64,000 nt of DNA from Streptomyces sp. NBC_01314 (GTDB lineage Bacteria > Actinomycetota > Actinomycetes > Streptomycetales > Streptomycetaceae), in the NCBI RefSeq assembly GCF_041435215.1, contig NZ_CP108394.1, positions 1,550,001 through 1,614,000 of the forward strand, in the 5' to 3' direction. The position numbers and the translations under genes are program-made. Each line of letters opens with the position of its first letter. Within the stretch, counting starts at the first letter, position 1. The notes under the pieces were generated by a model, which saw nothing but the letters and a program-made list of their open reading frames with translations, ran no database searches and was not told the DNA's origin. Shown in pieces: positions 1 to 8,477 of this stretch.

Positions 1-591
1 GCTGTCCTTCGTCACGACGACGTCGACGGTGTGGCGGCGCAGCAGGTCCCGCTCCCCGTCGAGGGTGAAGGGGCCCCGGTCGAGCAGCACCTCCATCCGG
101 GCCGGGTGCGGGGTCTCGGGCGGGTCGACGGACCGTACGAGGAACCACAGGTCGTCCAGGGCCGCGAAGGCGGCCAGGCCCAGGCGGCCGGTGGTGAGGA
201 ACACGCGCCGGCCGAGCGTGGGCAGCAGTCGCGCGGCCTCCGCCAGGGAGCCGACGTCGTGCCAGTCGTCGCCGGCGGCCGGGACCCAGCCGGGCCGGCG
301 CAGGGCGAGCAGGGGAACATGGGTGGTGGCGGCAGCCCGTGCCGCGTGGAAACTCATGATCCCGGCGAAAGGATGGGTGGCGTCGATGAGCGCGTCCACC
401 CCGTGTTCGCGCAGCCAGGCGGCCAGCCCCTCGGCCCCGCCGAAGCCGCCGACGCGGACCTCGCCCGGGGGCAGCCGGGGGCTGGCGACCCGTCCGGCGA
501 GGGAGCTGGTCAGCCGCAGGCCGGGCGTGCCGTGCAGCAGCTCGGCCAGGCGGCGGGCCTCCGTGGTTCCGCCGAGTATCAGTACGTGCAT
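1..591 (-). CDS. cobK: Precorrin-6A reductase CobK (partial, cut by left edge)
   Basis: Reduces precorrin-6A (or cobalt-precorrin-6A) with NADPH during corrin ring synthesis in the cytoplasm. The reading frame is open from an ATG at 589-591 to the first base of the window, giving 197 codons. The C-terminus lies outside. The start reads MHVLILGGTTEARRLAELL, the N-terminal dinucleotide-binding motif of the CobK/CbiJ family. A later DATHPFAGIMSFHA stretch is also typical. The gene is divergent from cbiD, with 18 bp between the two start codons, so the two probably share one control region. The rest of the cobalamin genes nearby supports the call. Confidence 0.88.
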   Translation of the reverse strand, partial: MHVLILGGTTEARRLAELLHGTPGLRLTSSLAGRVASPRLPPGEVRVGGFGGAEGLAAWLREHGVDALIDATHPFAGIMSFHAARAAATTHVPLLALRRPGWVPAAGDDWHDVGSLAEAARLLPTLGRRVFLTTGRLGLAAFAALDDLWFLVRSVDPPETPHPARMEVLLDRGPFTLDGERDLLRRHTVDVVVTKDS

Positions 592-609
592 GGAAGTCCG
601 GGTCCGTTC

Positions 610-1818
610 ATGAGCGGTGAAGCGAAAGACATCGGCGAAGCGAAAGACGTAGGTGCGGGGAAGGACGTAGGTGCGGGGAAGGACGTAGGTGCGGGGAAGG
701 ACGTCGGCGAGGCCAAGGGTGGTCGCGCGGCCCAACTCAAGCACACCGGTCTGCGGCACGGCTGGACCACGGGTGCCTGTGCGACCGCCGCCACGACGGC
801 CGCGTACACGGCGCTGCTGACCGGCGAGTTCCCCGACCCGGTGACCATCACCCTGCCGAAGGGGCAGACCCCGTCGTTCGCGCTCGCCGTCGAGGGGCTG
901 ACGGGCGACAGCGCGATGGCGGGGATCGTGAAGGACGCGGGCGACGATCCGGACGTCACGCACGGCGCTCTGGTCCGGGCCACCGTGCGGCGGCTGCCCG
1001 CCGGGGCAGGGGTGGTCTTCCGGGCCGGCTCCGGCGTCGGGACGGTCACCCGTCCCGGCCTGCCCCTGCCGGTCGGCGAACCGGCGGTGAACCCGGTCCC
1101 CCGGCAGATGATGCGGGACCACGTGGCCGAGGTCGCCGCCCGGCACGGCGGCACCGGCGATGTCGAGATCACCCTCTCCGTCGACCACGGCGAGGAGATC
1201 GCCCGCTCCACCTGGAACCCCCGCCTGGGCATCCTCGGCGGACTGTCGATCCTCGGCACCACCGGGATCGTCGTCCCGTACTCCTGCTCGGCGTGGATCG
1301 ACTCCATCCGGCGGGGCGTGGACGTGGCGCGGGCGGCCGGGCGCAGGCATGTCGCCGGGTGCACGGGGTCGACGTCGGAGAAGACGGTCGTCGCCGAGTA
1401 CGCGCTGCCCGAGGACGCGCTGCTCGACATGGGTGACTTCGCGGGCGCGGTGCTCAAGTACGTGCGCCGGCATCCCGTCGACCGGCTGACCATCTGCGGC
1501 GGCTTCGCCAAGCTCTCCAAGCTCGCCGCCGGCCATCTCGACCTGCACTCCGCCCGTTCCCAGGTCGACAAGGGCTTCCTCGCCGAGCTGGCCCGGCGCG
1601 GCGGCGCGGACGAGGCGCTGGCCGCCGAGGTGGCCGGCGCCAACACCGGGCTCGCCGCGCTCCAGCTGTGCATGGCGGCCGGGGTGCCGCTCGGCGACCT
1701 GGTGGCGACGACGGCCCGCGACGAGGCACTGGCCGTGCTCCGGGGCGCGCCGGTCGCGGTCGACGTCATCTGCATCGACCGGGCGGGCACGGTCGTGGGC
1801 CGCAGCACGGTCGGTTAG
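610..1818 (+). CDS. cbiD: Cobalt-precorrin-5B (C1)-methyltransferase CbiD
   Basis: S-adenosylmethionine-dependent methylation at C1 of (cobalt-)precorrin-5B in corrin assembly. The 402-aa product has the CbiD core beginning LKHTGLRHGWTTGACATAA, followed by TLPKGQ and GIVKDAGDDPDVTHG, and a C-terminal CGGFAKLSKLAAGHLDLHS block. The frame extends far upstream, but that part is antisense to cobK. ATG 610 is the sensible start. The first 35 or so residues before the core are a low-complexity GEAKD/GAGKD repeat not expected in the family; it is encoded by 18-bp tandem repeats. The gene converges on the B12-type SBP gene with only 9 bp between the stop codons. Confidence 0.93.
   Translation: MSGEAKDIGEAKDVGAGKDVGAGKDVGAGKDVGEAKGGRAAQLKHTGLRHGWTTGACATAATTAAYTALLTGEFPDPVTITLPKGQTPSFALAVEGLTGDSAMAGIVKDAGDDPDVTHGALVRATVRRLPAGAGVVFRAGSGVGTVTRPGLPLPVGEPAVNPVPRQMMRDHVAEVAARHGGTGDVEITLSVDHGEEIARSTWNPRLGILGGLSILGTTGIVVPYSCSAWIDSIRRGVDVARAAGRRHVAGCTGSTSEKTVVAEYALPEDALLDMGDFAGAVLKYVRRHPVDRLTICGGFAKLSKLAAGHLDLHSARSQVDKGFLAELARRGGADEALAAEVAGANTGLAALQLCMAAGVPLGDLVATTARDEALAVLRGAPVAVDVICIDRAGTVVGRSTVG
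631..720 (+). repeat. Five 18-bp tandem units in the 5' end of cbiD
   Basis: Three perfect copies of an 18-bp unit (gtaggtgcggggaaggac) occupy 649-702, with one diverged unit on each side. They encode repeats of VGAGKD before the catalytic domain. The unit length is a multiple of three, so copy-number change would keep the frame. Confidence 0.9.
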
Positions 1819-1827
1819 CGCCCTCGG

Positions 1828-2832
1828 TCACTCCTGTCCGGCCACCGTGCGCAGGTAGGTGCCGAGGCGGGCGACGGCCGACGGGTTGCGGGGGCTCTCC
1901 ACCAGGTCGACGTAGTCGAGGACGAAGATCCGCTTGTGCCTGATCGCGGAGACGCCGCGCAGCGGGGCGTAGGAGAGCAGGAACTTCTTCTTCTGCTCGG
2001 CGCTGACATCCCCGTAGTCGCAGATGACGATGGTGTCGGGGTCCCGCTGGACGACGCTCTCCCAGCCGACGGTGGTCCAGGAGTCCTCGACGTCGTGCAT
2101 GACGTTGACCCCGCCGGCCTCGGTGATGATCTGCTCGGGGGCGGCGTAGCGGCCGGAGGTGAAGGGCTGGTCCTGGCCGCTGTCGTAGAGGAAGACCGTG
2201 GGCTTCTTCGCGGGCGCCTCGGCCCGTACGTCCGCGATCTGCTTCTTGAAGCCGGCGATCAGCGTGGCCGCCCGCTTCTCGACGCCGAACAGCTTTCCGA
2301 GGTTGGTGAGGTCGGTGTAGAGGGCGTCCAGGGGCGGCATGATGCCGCGTGAGGTCTCGGTCCGGCCGTTGCGGCAGGACTCGGTGAGGATGTACGAGGG
2401 CACGCCGAGCTTCTTCAGGGTGTCGGGAGTGAAGCCGGCGTCCTCGCGGAAGCCGTAGTTCCAGCCGGCGAAGACGAGGTCGGCTCGGGCATCGAGGACG
2501 TTCTCCTTGGTGAGCTGGTCCTTGGACAGCCACTTCACCTTGTCGTAGCCGTCCTTCCACGGCACGCCGCTCAGATCGCCCTTGTCGTCGGGCATGGCGA
2601 ACCCGGCCATGCGGTCCTCCAGACCGAGGGCGAACATCAGCTCGGTGATCCCGACGTCGTTGGTGACGACGCGCTCGGGGACCTTGTCGAAGGTGACCTT
2701 CCGGCCGCAGTTGGTGAGAGTGACCGCCGTCTCGGCGGACCTGGACTTGGCGTCCGTGGAGGATTCGACGGTCGCGCCGCATCCGGTGGCGGTCGCGGCG
2801 AGGCAGAGGGCGGCGGCGAGCAGCTTGCGCAT
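1828..2832 (-). CDS. ABC transporter substrate-binding lipoprotein, B12/siderophore (BtuF/FecB) type
   Basis: Extracytoplasmic solute-binding protein of 334 aa. The N-terminus MRKLLAAALCLAATATGC is a lipoprotein signal ending at a lipobox cysteine. It continues with LTNCGRKVTFDKVPERVVTND, the opening strand of the class III (FecB/BtuF) fold, and has periplasmic-binding repeats around GVNVMHDVEDSW and DTIVICDYGD. It is the third gene of a permease-ATPase-SBP operon behind a cobalamin riboswitch, so cobalamin or a cobinamide precursor is the most likely ligand. A siderophore ligand cannot be excluded from sequence alone. Confidence 0.85.
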   Translation of the reverse strand: MRKLLAAALCLAATATGCGATVESSTDAKSRSAETAVTLTNCGRKVTFDKVPERVVTNDVGITELMFALGLEDRMAGFAMPDDKGDLSGVPWKDGYDKVKWLSKDQLTKENVLDARADLVFAGWNYGFREDAGFTPDTLKKLGVPSYILTESCRNGRTETSRGIMPPLDALYTDLTNLGKLFGVEKRAATLIAGFKKQIADVRAEAPAKKPTVFLYDSGQDQPFTSGRYAAPEQIITEAGGVNVMHDVEDSWTTVGWESVVQRDPDTIVICDYGDVSAEQKKKFLLSYAPLRGVSAIRHKRIFVLDYVDLVESPRNPSAVARLGTYLRTVAGQE

Positions 2833-2840
2833 GGGGGTCC

Positions 2841-3608
2841 TCAGGTGGTGGGCGGGAGGAGGTCGAACAGGAGTTGGACGGCGCCGGTCGCCGGGTGCCT
2901 TACGGGATGCGCGCGGACCCCGAACACCTCGGCGAGCAGGTCGGGGTGGAGGACGTCGTGGGGCGGGCCCGAGGCGACGATCCGGCCGCCCGCGATCACG
3001 TACAGGACGTCGCAGTGCGCGGCGGCCAGGTTGAGGTCGTGCAGAGCGGCGAGCACGGTGACACCGCTGTCCCGCACCAGGGACAGCACGTCCAGTTGGT
3101 GGGCGATGTCGAGGTGGTTGGTGGGTTCGTCGAGAACGAGCACCCGGGGCTGCTGGGCGAGCGCGCGGGCGAGCAGGACGCGCTGCTTCTCGCCCCCGGA
3201 CAGGGCCAGGAACCCCCGGTCGGCGAGGTGGTCCACACCGGTGCGGCCCATCGCCCGCGCGCAGATCTCCGTGTCGGAGGCGGCCGTCCGGTCCCGGTGC
3301 GGCAGCCGGCCCATGGCGACCACCTCGGCGACCGTGAAGTCGAACTCGGCGGACGACTCCTGCGGCAGCGCGGCCAGCACCCGGGCGGCGGCCCGGGGCG
3401 GCATCGCGTGCGTGTCCTCGCCGTCCAGCCGTACCACGCCGGCGGCCGGGCGCAGCGCCCGGTACACACAGCGCAACAGCGTCGACTTGCCGCTGCCGTT
3501 GGGGCCGACGAGTCCGACGAACGCCCCGCTGTCGGCGGTGAGCCGGATGTCGTCGACCAGTCGGGCCCCGGCGGCCTCGACCGTCACTCCGTCGATGTCG
3601 AGTCGCAT
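2841..3608 (-). CDS. ABC transporter ATPase, BtuD/FecE type
   Basis: Energises the adjoining FecCD-type permease. The 255-aa product has Walker A GPNGSGKST (35-43), Q-loop LPQESS, signature LSGGEKQR (136-143), Walker B VLVLDEPT (156-163) and the switch histidine in LHDLNLAA. Start ATG 3606-3608 lies only 2 bp after the permease stop, so translation is probably coupled. A longer frame runs upstream through the permease gene in another phase; it encodes no recognisable domain there and was discarded. Confidence 0.93.
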   Translation of the reverse strand: MRLDIDGVTVEAAGARLVDDIRLTADSGAFVGLVGPNGSGKSTLLRCVYRALRPAAGVVRLDGEDTHAMPPRAAARVLAALPQESSAEFDFTVAEVVAMGRLPHRDRTAASDTEICARAMGRTGVDHLADRGFLALSGGEKQRVLLARALAQQPRVLVLDEPTNHLDIAHQLDVLSLVRDSGVTVLAALHDLNLAAAHCDVLYVIAGGRIVASGPPHDVLHPDLLAEVFGVRAHPVRHPATGAVQLLFDLLPPTT

Positions 3609-3610
3609 GG

Positions 3611-4666
3611 TCAGCGGCCTCCGAACGCGTAGCCGCCGCGCCTCATCAGCAGCAGGAAGGCGGGCACCCCCACCACGGCGGTGATCACTCCGACGGGCAG
3701 TTCGGCGGGGGCGAGCAGCAGCCGGGACAGTACGTCCGCCCACACCAGGAGCACGGCGCCGACGAGCGGGGCCACCGCCAGGACCTTTCTGTGGTCGGCG
3801 CCGACCAGCATGCGCACGACGTGCGGCACCATCAGCCCGACGAAGCCGATGGCCCCGCTGACCGCGACCACGGTCCCGGTCACGGCCGCGGTGACGAGGA
3901 ACAGCTCCCGGCGCAGCCGCTCCGGCCGGACGCCGAGCGCGGCCGAGGTCTCGTCGCCCATGGCGAGGGCGTTGAGCGATTCGGCCCGCCGGCGCAGCCA
4001 CGCCCACCCCGCCGCCACGGTCACGGCGGCGAGCGGTACCTGTGCCCAGGTCGCCCCGCCCAGGCTGCCCAGCAGCCACATCAGCGCCGACCGGGCCGCC
4101 TCGCCGCGGTCGGCACCGAACACCATGACCGTGGTGACGGCTTCGAAGCCGTACGCCAGTGCCGTACCGGTCAGGACCAGCCGCAGCGGGGTCAGCCCGT
4201 GGGGCGAACGGGCCACGGCGTACACCAGCGCCATCGCGGCGAGCGCGGAGAGGAACGCCGACACGGACAGGGCCCAGATCCCGAGCCCGGCGAACGCGCC
4301 GAGCAGGATGACCGCGTTGGCGCCCACCGCCGCGCCGGAGGAGATGCCGAGCACGAACGGGTCGCCGAGCGCGTTGCGCACGATCGCCTGGACGGCCACT
4401 CCGACGGATGCGAGCCCGGCGCCGACGACGGCACCGAGCGCGACGCGCGGCAGCCGGATCTCCCAGACGATGGTGTACGAGGCGGCGTCCCCGGCGTGCA
4501 CGGTCCCACCGGTGAGCCCGGCCCACAGGAACCGCAGGACGTCCGTCCATCCGATCCCGGCGGCGCCCAGACCGGTGCCGCCCACGAGCGACAACAGCAG
4601 GAGCAGGCCGAGACCGAGGACCAGTGGGGGCAGGGGTATGCGGCTGGGGGTGGGGCTGCGGCGCAC
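3611..4666 (-). CDS. FecCD-family ABC permease, B12-type (BtuC-like)
   Basis: Polytopic membrane component of about ten predicted helices, ending in the typical GVITAVVGVPAFLLLMRRGGYAFGGR. Internal family signatures include RLPRVALGAVVGAGLASVGV, NALGDPFVLGISSGAAVGA and GFVGLMVPHVVRML. The frame opens as far as a GTG at 4789, but that start lies inside the riboswitch aptamer and would add a 41-residue basic, non-membrane leader. GTG 4664-4666 gives 351 aa, the usual family length, and has GAAGGA 11 bp upstream, so I prefer it. First gene of the uptake operon. Confidence 0.88.
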   Translation of the reverse strand: MRRSPTPSRIPLPPLVLGLGLLLLLSLVGGTGLGAAGIGWTDVLRFLWAGLTGGTVHAGDAASYTIVWEIRLPRVALGAVVGAGLASVGVAVQAIVRNALGDPFVLGISSGAAVGANAVILLGAFAGLGIWALSVSAFLSALAAMALVYAVARSPHGLTPLRLVLTGTALAYGFEAVTTVMVFGADRGEAARSALMWLLGSLGGATWAQVPLAAVTVAAGWAWLRRRAESLNALAMGDETSAALGVRPERLRRELFLVTAAVTGTVVAVSGAIGFVGLMVPHVVRMLVGADHRKVLAVAPLVGAVLLVWADVLSRLLLAPAELPVGVITAVVGVPAFLLLMRRGGYAFGGR

Positions 4667-4774
4667 GGTCGGAGCGGTCCTTCGCCTTGGGCCGCCTGAT
4701 GGGACGTCGGTCAGGAGCAGCCCGTACGGCGCGGGGGCCGTGCGGTCCCCTCTCGCAGTCCACGGCGAGCGTTC

Positions 4775-4895
4775 AACGGGTCGCACCACCCACGGGCGAT
4801 CGGGCTCGCGCGACGGGCTGTTCGACCGTCGCGCACACCGTTGCGGGTCAGCGCCGGGTTCTCACCGGACTTTCCCCGCGGGAGGCGAGGTGAGC
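4775..4895 (-). promoter_or_regulatory. Cobalamin (AdoCbl) riboswitch
   Basis: Read on the minus strand, this leader contains the conserved pieces of the cobalamin aptamer in order. GGGGAAAGTCCGGTGAGAAC is near 4882-4863, GCTGACCCGCAACGGTG is near 4855-4839, then comes a variable hairpin (GCGCGACGG...CCGTCGCGC), and finally the B12-box-like AGCCCGATCGCCCGTGGGT near 4807-4789. It sits 110 bp before the permease start. It would switch off the uptake operon when B12 is plentiful. The last 100 bp before the permease would be the expression platform. Confidence 0.85.
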
Positions 4896-4939
4896 CTAAC
4901 ACCGGGTACCGGGGCGCCTTCGGGCTCGGGTGGCTTGGG

Positions 4940-5018
4940 TTCGTCGGCGACTGCGGGCCCCGGTGGGGGCTTCTCGCGCAGTTCCCCGCGCCCCCGAAAA
5001 ACCGGGGCTGCGCCCTGT
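4940..5018. repeat. Dispersed Streptomyces-type intergenic repeat
   Basis: The block around gcgcagttccccgcgccccc followed by aaaaaccggggctgcgccc resembles a short repeat that I recall in many copies between Streptomyces genes. It can fold (cgcgcagttccccg / cggggctgcgcc). It lies between cobM and the riboswitch and probably serves as a terminator. No other copy was recognised in this window. Confidence 0.6.
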
Positions 5019-5069
5019 GCTTTTCAGGCCCACCGGGCCCGCACCCGACAACGAACCCAACAGGCCCGC

Positions 5070-5819
5070 TCAGCAGCTGTGCCGGTCCCGTTCCGGCGAG
5101 TACAGGTGGCTGTCCCGGAACTGCTGCGCACCAAGCGTCCGCCCGACCATGATCACAGCCGTGCGCAGCACACCCGCGTCCTTCACCTGCCCGGCGATGT
5201 CGTCCAGCGTGCCCCGGAGGATCAGCTCGTCGGGGCGGGAGGCGTAGGCGACGACCGCGACGGGGCAGTCGGCACCGTAGTGCGGGAGGAGTTCCTCGAC
5301 GACCCGGTCGACGTAACGGGCGGCCAGGTGCAGCACGATCAGCGCGCCGCTGCGTCCGAGGGTGGCCAGGTCCTCGCCCTCCGGCATGGCCGTGGCCCGC
5401 TGGGCGATCCGCGTGAGGATGACGGTCTGACCGACGGTCGGCACGGTCAGCTCCCGCTTCAGCGCGGCGGCCGCCGCCGCGAACGCGGGCACGCCCGGCA
5501 CCACCTCGTACGGCACCCCTGCCGCGTCCAGCCGCCGCATCTGCTCGGCGACCGCGCTGAACACGGACGGGTCCCCGGAGTGCAGCCGGGCCACGTCGTG
5601 GCCCTCCCCGTGGGCGCGCACCAGCTCGGCGGTGATCTGGTCCAGGTCGAGCTGGGCGGTGTCCACGAGCCGTGCGTCCGGGGGACATTCGGCCAGCAGT
5701 TCGCGCGGGACGAGGCTGCCCGCGTACAGGCAGACCTGGCAGGCGGCGAGCGTACGGGCGCCACGGACCGTGATCAGGTCGGCGGCACCGGGGCCGGCGC
5801 CGATGAAGTACACGGTCAT
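5070..5819 (-). CDS. cobM: Precorrin-4 C11-methyltransferase CobM
   Basis: SAM-dependent methylation at C11 of (cobalt-)precorrin-4. The 249-aa product is a tetrapyrrole methylase: MTVYFIGAGPGAADLITVRG at the N-terminus, YAGSLVP, the LHSGDPSVFSAVAEQ loop and EVVPGVPAFAAAAAAL. The start overlaps the cobL stop (ATGA), so it is translated after cobL in one operon. Length and motifs fit the family closely. Confidence 0.95.
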   Translation of the reverse strand: MTVYFIGAGPGAADLITVRGARTLAACQVCLYAGSLVPRELLAECPPDARLVDTAQLDLDQITAELVRAHGEGHDVARLHSGDPSVFSAVAEQMRRLDAAGVPYEVVPGVPAFAAAAAALKRELTVPTVGQTVILTRIAQRATAMPEGEDLATLGRSGALIVLHLAARYVDRVVEELLPHYGADCPVAVVAYASRPDELILRGTLDDIAGQVKDAGVLRTAVIMVGRTLGAQQFRDSHLYSPERDRHSC

Positions 5820-7099
5820 CTGTCTGCTCCCGAAGCGGTGTCAACGGTGTCAACGGTGTCGAGGGATTTCTGGACCGCCCACTGGGTCACCGGCATCGCC
5901 TGCCGCCACCCGGTGAAGCCGCCCACGGGCACGGCGTGCGCCACCGCGAGCCGCACCAGTTCGCCGCCGTGGCGGTGGCGGGCAGCGGCGAGCAGGGCCT
6001 CGGACTCCAGCGTCACGGTGTTGGCGATCAGTCGTCCGCCCACGGGCAGCGCCGCCCAACAGGCGTCGAGGAGGCCGGGCGCGGTGAGTCCGCCGCCGAT
6101 GAACACGGCGTCCGGCGGGGGCAGTTCGGCCAGCGCGGCGGGCGCGGCTCCGGTGACGACCCGCAGGCCGGGCACGCCGAGCCGGTCGGCGTTGCGGGTG
6201 ATGCGTGCGGCGCGCTCCGGGTCGCGTTCGACGGTGACCGCCCGGCAGGAGGGGTGCGTACGCATCCACTCGACGGCTATCGAGCCCGATCCGCCGCCGA
6301 TGTCCCACAGCAGTTCGCCGGGCGCCGGGGCGAGCGCGGCCAGCGTGGCGGCGCGCACATACCGCTTGGTGAGCTGCCCGTCGTGCTCGTACGCCTCGTC
6401 GGGGAGGCCGGGTACGGCGCCGAGCCGCAGGGCGTCCGGGGTCCGGCGGCACTCGACGGCGACGATGTTGAGGGGGTCGCCGGGCGGGTGCGTCCGCGTC
6501 CAGTCGTCGGCGGTGGTCTCGTCACTCGTCCGTTCCCGCTCGCCGCCGAGCTGTTCCAGGACGCGCATCCGGCTCGGCCCGAAGCCCCGGTCCCGCAGCA
6601 GGGCGGCGACCTGGGCGGGTGTGCCGGCGTCCGCGCTGAGCACGAGGAGCCGTCGGCCGTCGTGCAGGGCGGCGGCCAGGCGGGCGGCGGGCCTGCCGAC
6701 GAGCGTGACGACCTCGACGTCCTCCAGCGGCCAGCCGAGGCGGGCGGTCGCGTAGGAGACGGAGGAGGGGTGCGGCAGGACGCGCAGCCGGTCACCGGCC
6801 TCCTCGGCGAGGGCGCGGCCGATGCCGTGGAACATGGGGTCGCCGCTGGCCAGTACGGCGATCCGGCGGTCGGCGTGCGCGGCGAGCAGGGCGGGTACGG
6901 CGGGACGCAAAGGCGAGGGCCAGGTGATCCGCTCGCCCGCGCACTCAGGGGGCAGCAGGTCGAGCTGGCGCGGGCCCCCGATCAGGACCTCGGCGTCACG
7001 CAGGACCGCCCGGGAGGCGTCGGGGACGCCTCGCCAGCCGTCGGCGCCGAGCCCGACGACGGTGACGGCGTACGGCGGTCCTGGTCGTGCGGGGGTCAC
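5816..7099 (-). CDS. cobL: Precorrin-6Y C5,15-methyltransferase (decarboxylating) CobL, CbiE-CbiT fusion
   Basis: Methylates C5 and C15 of precorrin-6Y and decarboxylates the C12 acetate. The first half (about 10-210) is a CbiE-type tetrapyrrole methylase with VVGLGADGW, ASGDPMFHGIG and SSVSYATARLGWP. The second half (about 240-400) is a CbiT-type SAM methyltransferase with LLWDIGGGSGSIAVEWMR and IGGGLTAPGLLDACW. GTG 7097-7099 is the start, since it precedes the first conserved strand (YAVTVVGLGADG) by about ten residues. The C-terminal tail has an in-frame 9-bp repeat giving DTVDTVDT. First gene of the cobL-cobM operon. Confidence 0.94.
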   Translation of the reverse strand: MTPARPGPPYAVTVVGLGADGWRGVPDASRAVLRDAEVLIGGPRQLDLLPPECAGERITWPSPLRPAVPALLAAHADRRIAVLASGDPMFHGIGRALAEEAGDRLRVLPHPSSVSYATARLGWPLEDVEVVTLVGRPAARLAAALHDGRRLLVLSADAGTPAQVAALLRDRGFGPSRMRVLEQLGGERERTSDETTADDWTRTHPPGDPLNIVAVECRRTPDALRLGAVPGLPDEAYEHDGQLTKRYVRAATLAALAPAPGELLWDIGGGSGSIAVEWMRTHPSCRAVTVERDPERAARITRNADRLGVPGLRVVTGAAPAALAELPPPDAVFIGGGLTAPGLLDACWAALPVGGRLIANTVTLESEALLAAARHRHGGELVRLAVAHAVPVGGFTGWRQAMPVTQWAVQKSLDTVDTVDTASGADR

Positions 7100-7353
7100 T
7101 GCGTGGGTACCTCGGCGGTTCGGGGGCGGCTCTCGGGACGACAGAGGCGCACTCTACTGGGCGGTGACCTGCGCGCCTGTGCCCGGGTGCACGTCACCCG
7201 GCCCCGCGGTCCGGCACCCGGCGCGGTCAGCGCGTCCAGTGGGCGACGTCGCGGAAACGGGCCTCGGCGCGACCGGAGCCGTGGTTGTAGACGCCGGTTC
7301 TTGAAGACCGACGGTGTCGCCCACCGGTACGGCCTGGCTCCGGCCCCTCAGCC
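7100..7353. other. Intergenic region upstream of cobL
   Basis: About 250 bp with no convincing gene. It should hold the cobL promoter. I looked for a second cobalamin riboswitch on both strands and found no CCGCAAC or B12-box equivalent. One minus-strand frame that ends with TGA at 7227-7229 has a protein-like C-terminus (YNHGSGRAEARFRDVAHW) but no start or upstream continuation, so it may be a gene remnant. Confidence 0.5.
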
Positions 7354-8319
7354 TCAGCCGCGCGTCAGGGGCCGGACGGGGGCGCCGGCGAGGAAGGCCG
7401 TGATGTCCTCCACCGCTTCCGTGTAGAAGGTGCGGTAGTTCCGTTCGGTGACGTAGCCGAGATGCGGGGTGGCGAGCACGTTCGGCAGGGAGCGCAGGGG
7501 GTCGTCGGCGGGGAGGGGCTCGGTCTCGAAGACATCGAGACCGGCGCCGGCGATCCAGCCCTCGCGCAGGGCACGTACGAGAGCGGCCTGCTCGACGATG
7601 GCGGCGCGGGAGGTGTTGACCAGGTAGGCGTGCGGGCGCATGGTGCGCAGCTCCGGCTCGCCGAGCAGGCCGCGGGTGCGGTCGGACAGGACGAGGTGGA
7701 CCGACACGAAGTCGCTGCGCCGGAGCAGCTCCTCCTTGCTGTCGGCCAGTTGGGCGCCGGTCTCGGCCGCTCGTTCGGCGGTGAGGTTCTCGCTCCAGGC
7801 GAGGACCTCCATGCCGAAGGCGGTGGCGACGCGGGCCACCCGGGTGCCGATCTTGCCGAGTCCGAGCAGGCCCAGCGTGCGGCCGTGCAGGTCCTGGCCG
7901 ACGGTGGACTGCCAGGGGCCGCCTTCCCGCAGGATCCGGTTCTCCGCGGTGATGCGGCGGGCGAGGCCGAGGAGGAGGGCCCAGGTCAGTTCGACGGGCG
8001 GGGTGGGGCTGCTCGCCGTACCGCACACGGTCACGCCCTGGGCCCGCGCCGCGGCGAGGTCGATCGAGGCGTTGCGCATGCCGGTGGTCACCAGCAGGCG
8101 CAGGCGCGGCAGCCGGCGCAGGAGGGCGGCGTCGAAGGGGGTGCGTTCCCGCATGGCCACGACGATCTCGCAGTCGGCCAGCTCGGCCACGAGCCGGTCC
8201 CGGTCGGTGATGTTCTCGCGGAGCGCGCGCACCTCGACCCGGTCGGCGAGAGGGCTCCAGTCGGCCATGGTCAGGGCGGCGCCCTGGTAGTCGTCCAGCA
8301 CTGCGCAGTGGAGGGTCAT
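7354..8319 (-). CDS. D-2-hydroxyacid dehydrogenase family protein
   Basis: NAD(P)-dependent oxidoreductase acting on a 2-hydroxy/2-keto acid; the substrate is unknown. From ATG 8317-8319 the 321-aa product starts MTLHCAVLDDYQG, with the Rossmann motif LGLLGLGKIGTRVARVA, a substrate-site arginine in VNTSRAAIVEQ, an acidic residue in GLDVFETEPLP and a histidine in LATPHLGYVTE. The frame extends 50 residues upstream without family similarity, so the internal ATG is preferred. It is divergent from the DUF2218 gene. Nothing ties it to the cobalamin genes beside it. Confidence 0.86.
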   Translation of the reverse strand: MTLHCAVLDDYQGAALTMADWSPLADRVEVRALRENITDRDRLVAELADCEIVVAMRERTPFDAALLRRLPRLRLLVTTGMRNASIDLAAARAQGVTVCGTASSPTPPVELTWALLLGLARRITAENRILREGGPWQSTVGQDLHGRTLGLLGLGKIGTRVARVATAFGMEVLAWSENLTAERAAETGAQLADSKEELLRRSDFVSVHLVLSDRTRGLLGEPELRTMRPHAYLVNTSRAAIVEQAALVRALREGWIAGAGLDVFETEPLPADDPLRSLPNVLATPHLGYVTERNYRTFYTEAVEDITAFLAGAPVRPLTRG

Positions 8320-8477
8320 GCGGGCAGTCTGCCGTTCCTCGCCGGCCGACGTCGCCCCAGGGATATCCGGCCACGACGGCTTCCTCCGGTCCGCCGACCC
8401 ACCCTGATGTGATCCACGCAACAGGCGCTCCGATTCACAGGTGAAGCAGGCGGGACTATGGTCGAACAACGGCTGGT

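Noticed and set aside
2841..4763. 640-codon frame fusing an Arg-rich stretch to the B12-type ATPase
   Set aside because: The first 384 codons are an out-of-phase reading of the permease gene; only the part from ATG 3608 is real.
3681..6755. 1024-codon open frame on the + strand
   Set aside because: It runs antisense through the permease, riboswitch, cobM and part of cobL and encodes Ser/Arg/Pro-rich filler. It is a high-GC shadow.
7280..7330. Possible selenocysteine-type tRNA (cttgaagac loop)
   Set aside because: No acceptor stem or T-arm could be paired around it on either strand.
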